Positions 1-9,264 of a DNA stretch of 64,000 nt are shown here, piece after piece. The notes below the pieces were generated by a model that saw only the letters and a program-made list of their open reading frames with translations, was not told the origin of the DNA and searched no databases. Each line of letters starts with the position of its first letter. The stretch's first letter is position 1. A program made the translations under genes and the position numbers. The DNA comes from an uncultured Bacteroidales bacterium (GTDB lineage: Bacteria; Bacteroidota; Bacteroidia; Bacteroidales; Muribaculaceae), in the NCBI GenBank assembly GCA_902762385.1, contig CACWNQ010000003.1, positions 224,922-288,921 on the forward strand, given 5' to 3'.

Positions 1-480
1 GCCGAGTATACCCAAGTGCTCGACTGCAACACTGCAGCAGGTCAAAACGTGACATTTGCCACCACTGCCAACCGCAAGCGCGTGATAATCACCAGCATTG
101 TGATTTACTCTGGCGACATCACCGCTAGCGATGCCAAGGCCGAGGACGAAATGCTGTTCCCAGGTATCACTGGCACCCAGTACACTGTCACCGGATTGCT
201 GCCACTCACTACCTACATCTATGATGTTAAGGCCATTTATCCTGCAGTGGAGAGCAACTGGTCTAACCTGATTGAGGTCACTACTACTGAGTCAACAACT
301 GTTGCTGGTGACGTGAACGGCGACGGCGATGTTACTTCATTCGACATCACTGCTCTTTACAACTACCTGCTTGCAGGCGACATGAGCGACATCGTGAATG
401 GTGACCAAAACGGTGATGGACAAATCACATCGGCCGACGTTACCGAAGTTTACAGCATCTTGCTTAACGCTAAAAAATAA
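1..480 (+). CDS. Secreted Fn3-dockerin protein, 3' end only
   Basis: The reading frame is open at the left edge, so only the C-terminal 159 residues are present. A fibronectin type III-like segment (TVTGLLPLTTY, then a short beta-rich stretch) is followed by a type I dockerin-like pair of calcium loops, GDVNGDGDVTS and GDQNGDGQITSAD, each ahead of a short helix. It ends a few residues after the second repeat, with no type IX sorting tail. The dockerin is very close to the one ending the alpha-amylase at 40901-46012, so this is probably another secreted carbohydrate-active or surface protein. The GTG at position 16 is an internal valine, not a start. A strong terminator follows. Confidence 0.8.
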   Translation, partial: AEYTQVLDCNTAAGQNVTFATTANRKRVIITSIVIYSGDITASDAKAEDEMLFPGITGTQYTVTGLLPLTTYIYDVKAIYPAVESNWSNLIEVTTTESTTVAGDVNGDGDVTSFDITALYNYLLAGDMSDIVNGDQNGDGQITSADVTEVYSILLNAKK

Positions 481-498
481 TAGTTAAGCTCACAACTC

Positions 499-537
499 AA
501 AGAGCCGCTCCACATTGATGGAACGGCTCTTTTTTTA
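499..537 (+). terminator. Rho-independent terminator after the Fn3-dockerin gene
   Basis: AAGAGCCG pairs with CGGCTCTT around a short loop and is followed by seven T residues. It begins 18 nt after the stop codon. Confidence 0.85.
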
Positions 538-553
538 ATCGCAAGTATAGTTA

Positions 554-1582
554 TTATTTCACTGAAGCTACAATCAAGGCCACTATAAGGCACAATATCA
601 TGGCTATTGTTATGAGTGACTGCCACTTTATCACCCCCCACTTGCCGCGTTCTCGCCATGCCTTGCGGTTTATCACATTGGTGAAGTAAATCGCAAGATA
701 TGTAATCCACAACGTGAAAATCAGCGACATGACCATGCCCATCAATTCTGCTGGCAATGAATGGTTAAAAACACTTATCATGCAGCCTGCGTCGGCCACA
801 AAAAGCATAATGATGACCAGCAACATCAACATTCGCCATATTGTCCCCCACCAGTTGTAGCCAAAGAGCTGCCTGTAATCAATGAACAGATAAAGTAAGA
901 AAAACACAGCATACAAAGTCTTAAAATGGGAATAGGGCACAAACCACAGCATTAGCGCCAGCAGCAGCATTATCAGTTCAAGAACCAACGACTGACAAGC
1001 TACAAACACCTGAACAAAAAAGCCCTGAGGCAATGTGTGGCGCTTTAAAAGCGGCGCATGACGAAACACAATCCATGTGGGCAAGATCAAAGCCGAGAAA
1101 ACCAGCAGAGTTCCCCACTCCTCGTGTGCCAGCAGCCACTTCCAGGCATAGCTAATATAATAGAAGAAACCAGTGGCTGTTATCTTGCCTATCTCATGAC
1201 TGAATTCTTTAGGGAACAACCAGTGTCCTAGCAGGTAGACGATAACTCCAAGCAACACTAGCATCTTTACTGGCGGGAAACTCACTTGGCGCTTGCCTGT
1301 GACATAGTCGCGCATCAAGTGGCCCGGGCGAAACAGCAGCTGCCAAGCGGTGTAGGGCAGAGACCGTGAGTGCAGTCCCCACAGTTCCATCACTCCTGCC
1401 CAAATGCTCTTCCATGTGACGGGGCCTTGTGACGCCTTCTGGCCACACAATGGGCAATAGTTTCCCTCGTGCTCCTCGCCACAACAGTCGCAACGATGCC
1501 TCTCTCCTGGATATTTATAATCTACCGGACGTTGTTTCCACTCGCGGTAGCGACTGCGATAGTCCTTAAATCGACGTGACAT
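554..1582 (-). CDS. DUF3667 membrane protein with N-terminal zinc ribbon
   Basis: This 342-residue protein has a basic N-terminus and then a four-cysteine zinc-ribbon pattern, CDCCGEE followed by YCPLCGQK (about residues 32-48). That pattern is typical of the Bacteroidota DUF3667 family. The rest is strongly hydrophobic, with about five predicted membrane segments between residues 100 and 340. A conserved-looking stretch (LRPGHLMRDYVTGKR) lies just before the first membrane segment. The function of the family is unknown. The gene is downstream of and co-directional with the C69 dipeptidase, but a hairpin lies between them, so co-transcription is uncertain. Confidence 0.8.
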   Translation of the reverse strand: MSRRFKDYRSRYREWKQRPVDYKYPGERHRCDCCGEEHEGNYCPLCGQKASQGPVTWKSIWAGVMELWGLHSRSLPYTAWQLLFRPGHLMRDYVTGKRQVSFPPVKMLVLLGVIVYLLGHWLFPKEFSHEIGKITATGFFYYISYAWKWLLAHEEWGTLLVFSALILPTWIVFRHAPLLKRHTLPQGFFVQVFVACQSLVLELIMLLLALMLWFVPYSHFKTLYAVFFLLYLFIDYRQLFGYNWWGTIWRMLMLLVIIMLFVADAGCMISVFNHSLPAELMGMVMSLIFTLWITYLAIYFTNVINRKAWRERGKWGVIKWQSLITIAMILCLIVALIVASVK

Positions 1583-1594
1583 CTTAATTCAAAG

Positions 1595-1633
1595 ATGGGT
1601 GACAGTGCGAGCTTCGCATGCATTGCCACCCAT
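1595..1633 (-). terminator. Hairpin after the C69 dipeptidase gene
   Basis: ATGGGTG pairs with CACCCAT, and an inner GTGCGA/TCGCAT helix stacks above it. It lies just beyond the dipeptidase stop on the minus strand. The following T tract is weak, so termination strength is uncertain. Confidence 0.5.
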
Positions 1634-1654
1634 TGTAATATTGTGATGAATAAA

Positions 1655-3328
1655 TTACTTCTCTACTTCCTTCACGCGCAAGTAGTCACCACTACCCTTC
1701 ACGATGGTCTCGAAGTAGTCTTGTGTGTAACCACCAAACTTGGGCTGAACTGGATTGCCATAAGGGTTACGCTCAAACTTGCCGTCTTTCTCCTTCTTGA
1801 TATTGCCGTCAAGGAATTTCACAAAGAGGTACTTGGCAAGGTCCTGATACTTGCGAGTAGTCTCCTGGGCGCTGTTTACGCTATAGTTAGTAAGGAACTC
1901 CACTGCATCGGCATTATTATTCTTATAGAGGGCCAGTGCCTTGGCTTCGACCTGTGGCTGCTGGGCTGCAAAAGCATCTTCAATACCTTGCTGAACACGA
2001 CGCACGTCGGGGATCATCTGCGAGTAGCGATGGTAGCATTGATTGGCAATAAGGTTGTTAACCCAGAATGCGGCATCGAAGTCGAAGTTGTAGAGGTCGC
2101 CCTTACCCTCACGGTAACTGTCGGGCACCTCGTTAATGCAGCAATACATGGGCACAAACACTGCCGTGTTAGCATCGTCAACACCAAACCAAATGATACC
2201 TCCTACTGGGTCGGGAAGCCAAGAACGCATCTGTGTGCAGAACACGAAACCAGTTTGCTGAGTTGCGATTGCACGCTCATGACTATAGGTAACACTGTCG
2301 ACCTTAAATTCCATTGGGCGATAGCGATAAGGAACTCCAAAGTAGTTCTTTGCGCCTGGGTCTTGAGTCATGTCATAAGGTGTGCCCTCGAAGTGGTCGC
2401 GCATCATGTCCTGCATGTTGCGCACGCTCAGCAAGCGGTCGGGTTTCACATAGAGTGGCATGATTTCGGCGCCTTTCTTACCCTCAAGATAAGGCAGGTA
2501 GCGGTCCATGCCAGCAGCATACTTATTGAAGAACGCCCATGCACGGGCATCGCAGCCACGCAGGGTGCCATAGTCGGCAGGGCAGTAAGTGAGCGAGAAG
2601 TCGAAGTCCTCATCCTTGCCGTTGAACCAACCCATCTTGCGGGCAAACGACACAACGTCCTTGCTATACATGCAGTTGTCTTTATCCTTAAATGGAATCT
2701 TGTGAATGCGGGCCTGATTAGCGTGAGCCGAGATGCAATCGTCGGGAATGCGAATGGCAACCCACACGGCGCCTTTCTCCTTGCCGCCCTTACCAATCAT
2801 CTCGAGCACCCACACTTCGTTAGGGTCACCAACCGAGAACGACTCGCCCTCGCTGCAGTAACCATACTCAGCCACAAGGTCGGTCATGACCTTAAGGGCC
2901 TCGCGGGCAGTCGTTGCGCGCTGCAGGGCAATGTAGATGAGACTACCATAGTCGATTCGGCCAGTCGTGTCTTCACACTCATGGCGTCCGCCCCAAGTCG
3001 ACTCAGCAACTGTCACTTGGTGCTCATTGATGTTGCCCACCACTTTATAAGTGTGAGCCACCTCAGGAATCTCACCCAAATACTTACCTGTATCCCAGTC
3101 AACAATCCTGCGCATGTCACCGGCCTTGTGGTCGGCAGCGGGATAATACTCAAGGAATCCATAGAGTGTGTGAGAATCGGCAGCATAGGTAATCATCGTT
3201 GAGCCGTCGACGGTAGCCTTCTTACCAGCTATCAGATTGGTGCAGGCATGAGACTGAGCGCCCCACCCCATTGCTAGTGCTGCTGCCATGATGGCACAAG
3301 CACGCATCTTAGAAAAAATAGATTTCAT
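1655..3328 (-). CDS. C69-family dipeptidase (secreted)
   Basis: This 557-residue protein has a signal peptide ending ...QSHA. Cys29 (ACTNLIAGKKAT) then becomes the N-terminal nucleophile, as in the Ntn-hydrolase dipeptidases of family C69 (PepD type). Family landmarks include DGSTMITYAADSH, VAESTWGGR, and the block around GESFSVGDPNEVWVLE. These enzymes cleave dipeptides, and in this phylum they are commonly exported to the periplasm. The start follows a short AT-rich leader, and no clear -7 element was found. A 535-codon ORF runs antisense across almost the whole gene but looks like a composition shadow. Family assignment is secure; substrate is unknown. Confidence 0.9.
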   Translation of the reverse strand: MKSIFSKMRACAIMAAALAMGWGAQSHACTNLIAGKKATVDGSTMITYAADSHTLYGFLEYYPAADHKAGDMRRIVDWDTGKYLGEIPEVAHTYKVVGNINEHQVTVAESTWGGRHECEDTTGRIDYGSLIYIALQRATTAREALKVMTDLVAEYGYCSEGESFSVGDPNEVWVLEMIGKGGKEKGAVWVAIRIPDDCISAHANQARIHKIPFKDKDNCMYSKDVVSFARKMGWFNGKDEDFDFSLTYCPADYGTLRGCDARAWAFFNKYAAGMDRYLPYLEGKKGAEIMPLYVKPDRLLSVRNMQDMMRDHFEGTPYDMTQDPGAKNYFGVPYRYRPMEFKVDSVTYSHERAIATQQTGFVFCTQMRSWLPDPVGGIIWFGVDDANTAVFVPMYCCINEVPDSYREGKGDLYNFDFDAAFWVNNLIANQCYHRYSQMIPDVRRVQQGIEDAFAAQQPQVEAKALALYKNNNADAVEFLTNYSVNSAQETTRKYQDLAKYLFVKFLDGNIKKEKDGKFERNPYGNPVQPKFGGYTQDYFETIVKGSGDYLRVKEVEK

Positions 3329-3404
3329 GAATTTTTCAGGTTTTTATTGTTATTAAAAATTAATCAAAAAAGAATTAATGGCATTAAAGCACTTATGCTC
3401 AACG

Positions 3405-4748
3405 CTATGAATTAATGTGGACTTTAACCTTAGCAATGCGATATTTTTTTACTTTCAAAACAGTAAAGTCGCATGGGCCACATGTGAGTTTCTCCTTCTC
3501 ATTCAGGAAGTCGCCCTTGATGTTGAGCAATAGTCCAGCAATGCTCTCGGCTTCGTCGCTATATTTAGCAAAATGGCGTTCCTCAACACCTGTCACGTCG
3601 AGAAAATCGGTTATCGAAGTCTTGGCATCAAAGATATAGGTATCCTTGTCTTCCTTGGTGTAGAATTTCTCCTCGGTATCGTACTCATCGTCGATGTCAC
3701 CAACGATTTCCTCGAGCACATCTTCCATGGTGGCAAGTCCTTGCGTACAGCCAAACTCATCAACGACTACAGCCAAGTGAATCTTCTTCTTGCGGAAGTC
3801 CTCAAGAAGGTCGTCAATCATGCGAGATTCAGGCACAAAATACACTGGTCTGAGCAACTTTTGCCACTGGAAGTCATCGCTACTCTTGTTGATATAAGGC
3901 AAAATGTCCTTAGCATAGAGTATGCCTTTAATATTGTCGGGATTATCTTCGTAGACGGGCATTCGTGAATATCCATTCTCAACGATACAGCGCACCACAG
4001 CGGCAAAGCTGTCCTCGATGTCGATGTCAACAATATCAATACGCGGGGTCATAATTTCGCTAACCGTCTTGTCACCAAAGGTGAGAATACCCTCAAGCCA
4101 GTCTTTCTCATCGGGGCTCTTTACATCACTCATTTGCAATGCATTGGTGAGGTCCTCTGTCGATATCTCATCGGCGTGTTGGTTCACTGCCTTGCGCACA
4201 AAACCCATACTCTTGACCATCAAGCGAGAAATTGGGCTGAAAAACATCTGCATTGCCTGCAATGCTGGTGCGACAAAGGTGGCAAACTTGACATTGTTGT
4301 TAGTGGCATAAAGTTTGGGAATAACCTCACCAAAAAGAAGAATCAAGAATGTCAATATAACGGTCTGAATCAAGAAGTTGGCAATCGTACTATGAAATTC
4401 AAACATCTGATTCATTGCATAATTTAGTACTATCACTATCATGATATTCACGAGGTTGTTGCCTATCAAGATAGTGGCAAGCAAACGCTCGGGTTGCTCC
4501 AAAAGGTGCTCTACTCGATTGCGCTTTCGGTCATCTTCAATGCTGTCGATGTCTTTTTTTGTGAGGGAGAAATAGGCTATCTCAGAGCCCGAGTTGAACG
4601 CTGAGAACATAAGTCCAATAAGTGCTGTTGCTATGGCCAACCAGCTACCCAAATCGGGAGCATTAAATGACATGGCCGATGATGAGGTTAACTGCTGCAG
4701 CAATAATGCCACATTACTTAAAATACAAGATAAAGGGTCAGGATCCAA
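3405..4748 (-). CDS. gldE: GldE-like CNNM/CorC-family membrane protein
   Basis: The N-terminal half is a DUF21 (CNNM) transmembrane domain with segments near residues 35-55, 90-115, 120-145 and 160-180, and the signature SAFNSGSEIAYFSL. Two CBS domains follow (about 205-330), including MTPRIDIVDID and the VVDEFGCTQG block. A C-terminal CorC/HlyC domain completes it. This architecture and length match GldE, linked to gliding motility and type IX secretion in Bacteroidota. I place the start at a TTG (4748) because it yields MDPDP, as in GldE homologues. The frame also has an upstream TTG at 4754, and the first ATG is at 4673. Related CorC transporters are the main alternative. It is divergent from the PorU-like gene. 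Confidence 0.75.
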   Translation of the reverse strand: MDPDPLSCILSNVALLLQQLTSSSAMSFNAPDLGSWLAIATALIGLMFSAFNSGSEIAYFSLTKKDIDSIEDDRKRNRVEHLLEQPERLLATILIGNNLVNIMIVIVLNYAMNQMFEFHSTIANFLIQTVILTFLILLFGEVIPKLYATNNNVKFATFVAPALQAMQMFFSPISRLMVKSMGFVRKAVNQHADEISTEDLTNALQMSDVKSPDEKDWLEGILTFGDKTVSEIMTPRIDIVDIDIEDSFAAVVRCIVENGYSRMPVYEDNPDNIKGILYAKDILPYINKSSDDFQWQKLLRPVYFVPESRMIDDLLEDFRKKKIHLAVVVDEFGCTQGLATMEDVLEEIVGDIDDEYDTEEKFYTKEDKDTYIFDAKTSITDFLDVTGVEERHFAKYSDEAESIAGLLLNIKGDFLNEKEKLTCGPCDFTVLKVKKYRIAKVKVHINS

Positions 4749-5072
4749 AATCAAAAGTTTTAGTTAAACATTCTTGCCTGCCAGCACACACATGTGTATC
4801 TCTTTCTCAGTGTTTTAATTGTGCTGGTGTGGGCAACTTGTTGCCACACATGTGGTGGCGATTCTATTGCAAAGGTAGTGATATTTTTTAGCCTGACAAA
4901 ACTTTTCCTGAAAATTACTTTGCACTCCATAATTTTGGATGCAAAAGATGTCAATAAAAATTCTCTTTTGTGTACTAATGAAGCATAATACAATATTTTT
5001 AACGCGTATACGTTATAATTTTAATAAAGGGGATACTGCGCCCTTTTTGAAATAAACTACAACTGATTAACA
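4749..5072. other. Divergent intergenic region between gldE and porU
   Basis: This 324-nt AT-rich spacer holds the gldE promoter. It also has short palindromes (ACACATGTGT near 4790, CGTATACG at 5005-5012). No convincing TAnnTTTG promoter was seen for the plus-strand gene, and no coding sequence was recognised. Confidence 0.5.
4870..4900 (-). promoter_or_regulatory. Promoter for gldE
   Basis: On the minus strand there is TTTG (4897-4900), a 19-nt spacer and TACCTTTG (4870-4877). This closely matches the Bacteroidota sigma-ABfr consensus. The leader to the TTG start would be about 115 nt and contains the palindrome ACACATGTGT. Confidence 0.7.
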
Positions 5073-8000
5073 ATGACAGGAAACTATCATAAATTCATGA
5101 CTTCTATCACTCAAGCTATGTTACTGGCAATAGTGCTGTTTTCACAAGCTTTGAGTGCCAAAGCATTTGACATGTCGCACTACTGCGACACCTCACGACT
5201 TGCCACTGGCAAATGGGTAAAGGTGGCAGTGCCTGAGAGCGGCATTTATCAAATAACATCGAGCGATGCCAGCAAGTGGGGATTCAACGACCTGAGCCGA
5301 GTGCGTGTATTCGGCTTTGGAGGCGCACCAATCAACGACACTTTGCGCGTCACCATCCCCGACGACCTGCCACAAGTGCCAGTGTTGCGCACAGGTGAAC
5401 GCATCTTGTTCTATGCACAAGGCCCCACCACTTGGAAATGGTCGGTCAACGACCAGCTCTACATTCAACGTCAGCACCCCTATTCCACTCAGGGCTACTA
5501 TTTTATTACCGAAGACAGTTCAATTCCCGACCTTACTCCACAACAACTCAACATAACCCCAACAGGCTCTGTGGTAAACACCTTCACCGAGCGCCTGTAT
5601 CACGAGGAAGAGCTCGTTAACCCCGGCGAGACAGGCAGTGTGCTGCTGGGCGAGGATTTCACAAGTACCAGCACACAATCGTTCAAGTTTACTCTTGATG
5701 GCCTGATTGACGGGTCCGAAGTGCGTGTGCTCACACGCTTCGGCGCCAAGACCCTGGTGAATGGCAGCAGTATATCATTCAAGTATAATGGCAACAACAT
5801 AGCCGGCAGCACCACCATAAAAGGCATAACCGCCAGCGACCCTAACCACTACCATTATAATGTGGCCTCAGCTCTCAAAACGTTCAACATGAGTGGCACA
5901 CGAGAGCTCACCTACTCTGTAATTTACAATCCAGGCGGCACAGTTAACCTGGCTCGACTCGACTATATTACACTTGGCTACCTGCGCGCGCTCGACCTCA
6001 CAGGCAAGAGCAGCCTTGCATTTGGTCTCAAGAGTGATGGCAACACACAATACGAGCTTAGTGGTGCCAGTGCCAGCACTCACGTGTGGGATGTTACAAA
6101 TAGCAGAACCCCACAAGAGATGAGCGTAAGTCTCGATGGCAGCAAGGCTCACTTTAGTCTTGATGGCAAAAGTCGCCGTGAGATAATAGCATTCAACGAG
6201 AGTGGCTCGTTTCCATCACCCACCTTCAGTGCCGATATTGAGAACCAGAGCATACATGGCCGTGAAATCCCCGACATGATTATCATTGCCCCCAGCGAAT
6301 TCATGCCACAGGCACAGCAGCTGGCAGCACTGCACGAGGATATCGACAGCATGCGAGTGCTTGTAGTCGAGCAGACTAAGGTTTTCAACGAGTTCTCAAG
6401 TGGCACTCCTGATGCCTTAGCCTACAGAATGCTATGCAAGTACTTCTATGACCGTGGCACCGATGAACAAGGCCACCACCTGGGCTACCTGCTGCTCATG
6501 GGAAATGGCTACTGCGACAATCGCCAAATCACTAATGCTGGCAAAGCATTGCGTTATCCCAAACTGCTCGTGTGGGAAAGCCTCGCCAGTGAGGACGAAA
6601 TGAAATCCTACACTAGCGACGACTTCTTCGGATATCTTCAGGACAATTCAATAGCCGGTGTCAACGGAAGAATGACGATTGCCGTGGGGCGCATCCCTGC
6701 CCGCAGCGCCACCGATGCCAGCATTGCAGTGAGCAAGATAATTAAATATGCCACTCAGGCCGACTATGGCAACTGGAAAAACACAATGCTCAATGTTGCC
6801 GACAACGAGGATGATAATGGCAGCAATCACTGGAAACACGGCGAAGACGTAGTGCAGACAGTGCTGGCCAATGGTGGTGAGAACGTAAACTTTAACCGCA
6901 TATTTCTCGACAATTTCGAGGAGAAGAGCGACGGTTCAGGTTCCAAGTTTCCTGAAGCCCGCAAAAAAATGTTTAAGGTTCTCACTGAAGGTACTCTGTG
7001 GTGGAACTATTGTGGTCATGGTGGACCCTCAGGATGGACTAACGACGGACTGCTTGTGACAAGTGATGTTGAGAACAAACTTTTCTACAGCCACCAACCC
7101 ATCCTCTTTGCTGCTACATGTGAATTCTCTCGCCACGACGGAACTAGCCCTTCAAGTGGCGAAAACATGTTTTTCAACCCCAATGGTGGGTGCGTAGCCA
7201 TGTTCTGCCCACCTCGATTGGTATACATGAGCGACAATCGATTCCTCAATCTCACTGCTGCCCAAAAGATGTACAAGCGCGACAATAATGGTCAAATTAT
7301 GCGACTTGGCGACTTACTGGTATATGCTAAGAACAACACCAGCAATGGCCGCGAGAACTCTCTGCGATATCACCTTTATGGCGACCCGGCAATGCGTCCT
7401 GCAATGCCACAGCTTAAGGCAGTAATCGACAAAATAAACGGAAATGACGTGGACCCAGAGAACATGCCAGTATTTGAGGCACGACAGACAATGAACATAA
7501 CAGGGCACATAGAAAACCTTGCAGGATTAAAGCAGACCGATTTCAACGGACTTATAGAAAGCACGCTATATGATTGTGAAAAGTCAGTATCCTTCATTGG
7601 AGCAAACGACATAGTTTATACCTACGAAGAGCGCCAGAACAAATTAGCTCTCATTGTCAACCGTGTGAACAACGGTGAGTTCTTTTTCAACATCACAATC
7701 CCAAGCGAAGTTACTGTCAACTACGACAATTACCGTCCATCGCTCGTGAGCCTATATGCCTACGACCCCGACAAGAAAATTGAAGCCACTGGTTCGTGCG
7801 ACGACTTCTACATCTACGGCTACGACGAAAGCGTAGTAGCCGACACTATAGGTCCCGACATCAGTTACATGGGACTGAATAGCAGCAACTTCAAAGACGG
7901 CGACAGAGTAAACGAGTCACCATTGTTCATCGCAAGTGTGAGCGACGAGAGTGGCATCAACTTCTCTAACGCGGGTATTGGCCACAACATGACTCTAACC

Positions 8001-8510
8001 CTCGACGGCAACATCACTTATAGTGACGTGAGCAGCTATTACACTGCAATCGAGGCCGAAAAAGGGTCGGCAGGAAACATTAACTACGGATTCAGCAACT
8101 TGAGCAATGGCCATCACACACTAAAACTCAAGGTTTGGGACGTGTTTAACAACTCAAGCGAGAAGACTATCACTTTCAACGTCATGAGTGGACTAAAACC
8201 CGAAATCGATGAAATAAAAGCCTTCCCAAATCCTGCAGCAACATCCACTACCTTCCTTGTGACCCACAACCGTCCTGATGCTACTGTCACCATCACCATC
8301 GAGGTGTTTAACCTCATGGGACAGCGCATGTGGAGCACCACTCAAAGTGGACGCAGCAGCATGTTCTCATCATTCCCTATCACGTGGGATCTGAGTGACT
8401 ATAGCGGTAGCCGCCTGCCTCGTGGCATTTACATGTACCGTGCCACCATCACAACCGATGGTCACCAAGAGAGTACTAAGACCAAGAAACTGGCTATCAC
8501 ATCAATGTAG
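5073..8510 (+). CDS. porU: Type IX secretion sortase PorU-like (C25 family)
   Basis: This 1145-residue protein has a signal peptide (about 1-31) and an N-terminal beta-rich region starting GKWVKVAVPESGIYQI, typical of PorU. The gingipain-like C25 catalytic domain follows. His649 lies in YCGHGG and Cys683 in ATCEFSRHD, the expected His/Cys pair. LYGDPAM follows the catalytic domain. Then come Ig-like domains and a C-terminal FlgD-like domain (FNLMGQRMW ... LPRGIYMYRA). PorU removes C-terminal sorting signals of T9SS cargo at the outer membrane and attaches the cargo to A-LPS. The TCEFSR motif makes this the best canonical PorU of the three paralogs here. It stands alone as a transcription unit ahead of rex. 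Confidence 0.8.
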   Translation: MTGNYHKFMTSITQAMLLAIVLFSQALSAKAFDMSHYCDTSRLATGKWVKVAVPESGIYQITSSDASKWGFNDLSRVRVFGFGGAPINDTLRVTIPDDLPQVPVLRTGERILFYAQGPTTWKWSVNDQLYIQRQHPYSTQGYYFITEDSSIPDLTPQQLNITPTGSVVNTFTERLYHEEELVNPGETGSVLLGEDFTSTSTQSFKFTLDGLIDGSEVRVLTRFGAKTLVNGSSISFKYNGNNIAGSTTIKGITASDPNHYHYNVASALKTFNMSGTRELTYSVIYNPGGTVNLARLDYITLGYLRALDLTGKSSLAFGLKSDGNTQYELSGASASTHVWDVTNSRTPQEMSVSLDGSKAHFSLDGKSRREIIAFNESGSFPSPTFSADIENQSIHGREIPDMIIIAPSEFMPQAQQLAALHEDIDSMRVLVVEQTKVFNEFSSGTPDALAYRMLCKYFYDRGTDEQGHHLGYLLLMGNGYCDNRQITNAGKALRYPKLLVWESLASEDEMKSYTSDDFFGYLQDNSIAGVNGRMTIAVGRIPARSATDASIAVSKIIKYATQADYGNWKNTMLNVADNEDDNGSNHWKHGEDVVQTVLANGGENVNFNRIFLDNFEEKSDGSGSKFPEARKKMFKVLTEGTLWWNYCGHGGPSGWTNDGLLVTSDVENKLFYSHQPILFAATCEFSRHDGTSPSSGENMFFNPNGGCVAMFCPPRLVYMSDNRFLNLTAAQKMYKRDNNGQIMRLGDLLVYAKNNTSNGRENSLRYHLYGDPAMRPAMPQLKAVIDKINGNDVDPENMPVFEARQTMNITGHIENLAGLKQTDFNGLIESTLYDCEKSVSFIGANDIVYTYEERQNKLALIVNRVNNGEFFFNITIPSEVTVNYDNYRPSLVSLYAYDPDKKIEATGSCDDFYIYGYDESVVADTIGPDISYMGLNSSNFKDGDRVNESPLFIASVSDESGINFSNAGIGHNMTLTLDGNITYSDVSSYYTAIEAEKGSAGNINYGFSNLSNGHHTLKLKVWDVFNNSSEKTITFNVMSGLKPEIDEIKAFPNPAATSTTFLVTHNRPDATVTITIEVFNLMGQRMWSTTQSGRSSMFSSFPITWDLSDYSGSRLPRGIYMYRATITTDGHQESTKTKKLAITSM

Positions 8511-8556
8511 TTAGCAATAATTACTAATGTAATTTTTCGTATAGAAGATTTTTTAG

Positions 8557-8564
8557 TACATTTG
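8557..8564 (+). promoter_or_regulatory. -7 element for rex
   Basis: TACATTTG matches TAnnTTTG and lies 28 nt before the rex ATG. A good -33 TTTG was not found, so the call rests on the -7 box and position. Confidence 0.5.
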
Positions 8565-8592
8565 CAGTTTTGATAATGCATTATTTGAACAA

Positions 8593-9264
8593 ATGAGCGA
8601 CAATGCCCGACATATCACACGCGACATGCTTCCTGAACCCACGCTCAGGAGGCTGCCTTGGTATTTGGCCTATGTGAAGATGCTCGACAGCAAACACGAG
8701 GAATACGTGTCGTCGACACAGATTGCAAAGCGACTGAACGTAGATGCATCACAGATTGCTAAGGACTTGTCGTTCCTTAACATTAAGGGCAAGACGCGCA
8801 TAGGATATGAGGTGCACCCTCTTACTAAAGCGTTGACTGAGTTTTTGGGATTCAAGCATCGCCACAATGCGTTTCTTGTTGGCGCAGGATCGCTAGGCAG
8901 CGCCCTGATGCGAGATTTAGGCTTGATGCAGTATGGATTGAACATTGTGGCAGCATTCGACATCAACCCTGCTATCGTAGGCAAGAATGTTGGCGATATT
9001 CCAATTTATGACTTTGCCGAGTTCTCTACACGACAACGCAGCACAGGAGTGTCGATTGCAATTGTAGCCGTCCCATTTGAAAATGCTCAAGATGTGGCCG
9101 ATACTCTCGTTGAGAGTAACATCAAAGCCATTTGGAACTTCACGCCTTATCGCATCAAGGTTCCACGCAACATTGTGCTGCAAAACACATCAATTTATTC
9201 CGACCTCGCCCTCATGTACAATCGCATGGAGGCGAGTGCCAACATCAAGAATATCACAAAGTGA
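8593..9264 (+). CDS. rex: Redox-sensing transcriptional repressor Rex
   Basis: This 223-residue protein has an N-terminal winged-helix DNA-binding domain. It contains LPWYLAYVKML, VSSTQIAKRLNVDASQIAKDLSFL and GKTRIGYEV, the Rex hallmark. A Rossmann fold opens with FLVGAGSLGSAL, and NPAIVG and NFTPYRIKVP lie further on. Rex binds NADH/NAD+ and represses fermentation and respiration genes when NADH is low. Length matches the family. Its stop overlaps the GTG start of the next gene by four bases, implying translational coupling. That makes rex the head of a cluster leading to a second PorU-like gene. Confidence 0.92.
   Translation: MSDNARHITRDMLPEPTLRRLPWYLAYVKMLDSKHEEYVSSTQIAKRLNVDASQIAKDLSFLNIKGKTRIGYEVHPLTKALTEFLGFKHRHNAFLVGAGSLGSALMRDLGLMQYGLNIVAAFDINPAIVGKNVGDIPIYDFAEFSTRQRSTGVSIAIVAVPFENAQDVADTLVESNIKAIWNFTPYRIKVPRNIVLQNTSIYSDLALMYNRMEASANIKNITK

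Noticed and set aside
1595-3202. 535-codon ORF on the plus strand
   Set aside because: It lies entirely antisense to the well-supported C69 dipeptidase, has no domain or signal peptide, and its composition is that of a codon-bias shadow.
9132-9260. ATG start for the FAH-like gene inside rex
   Set aside because: The extra residues overlap rex out of frame and match nothing in the family; the GTG at 9261 gives the expected N-terminus and a four-base coupling overlap.
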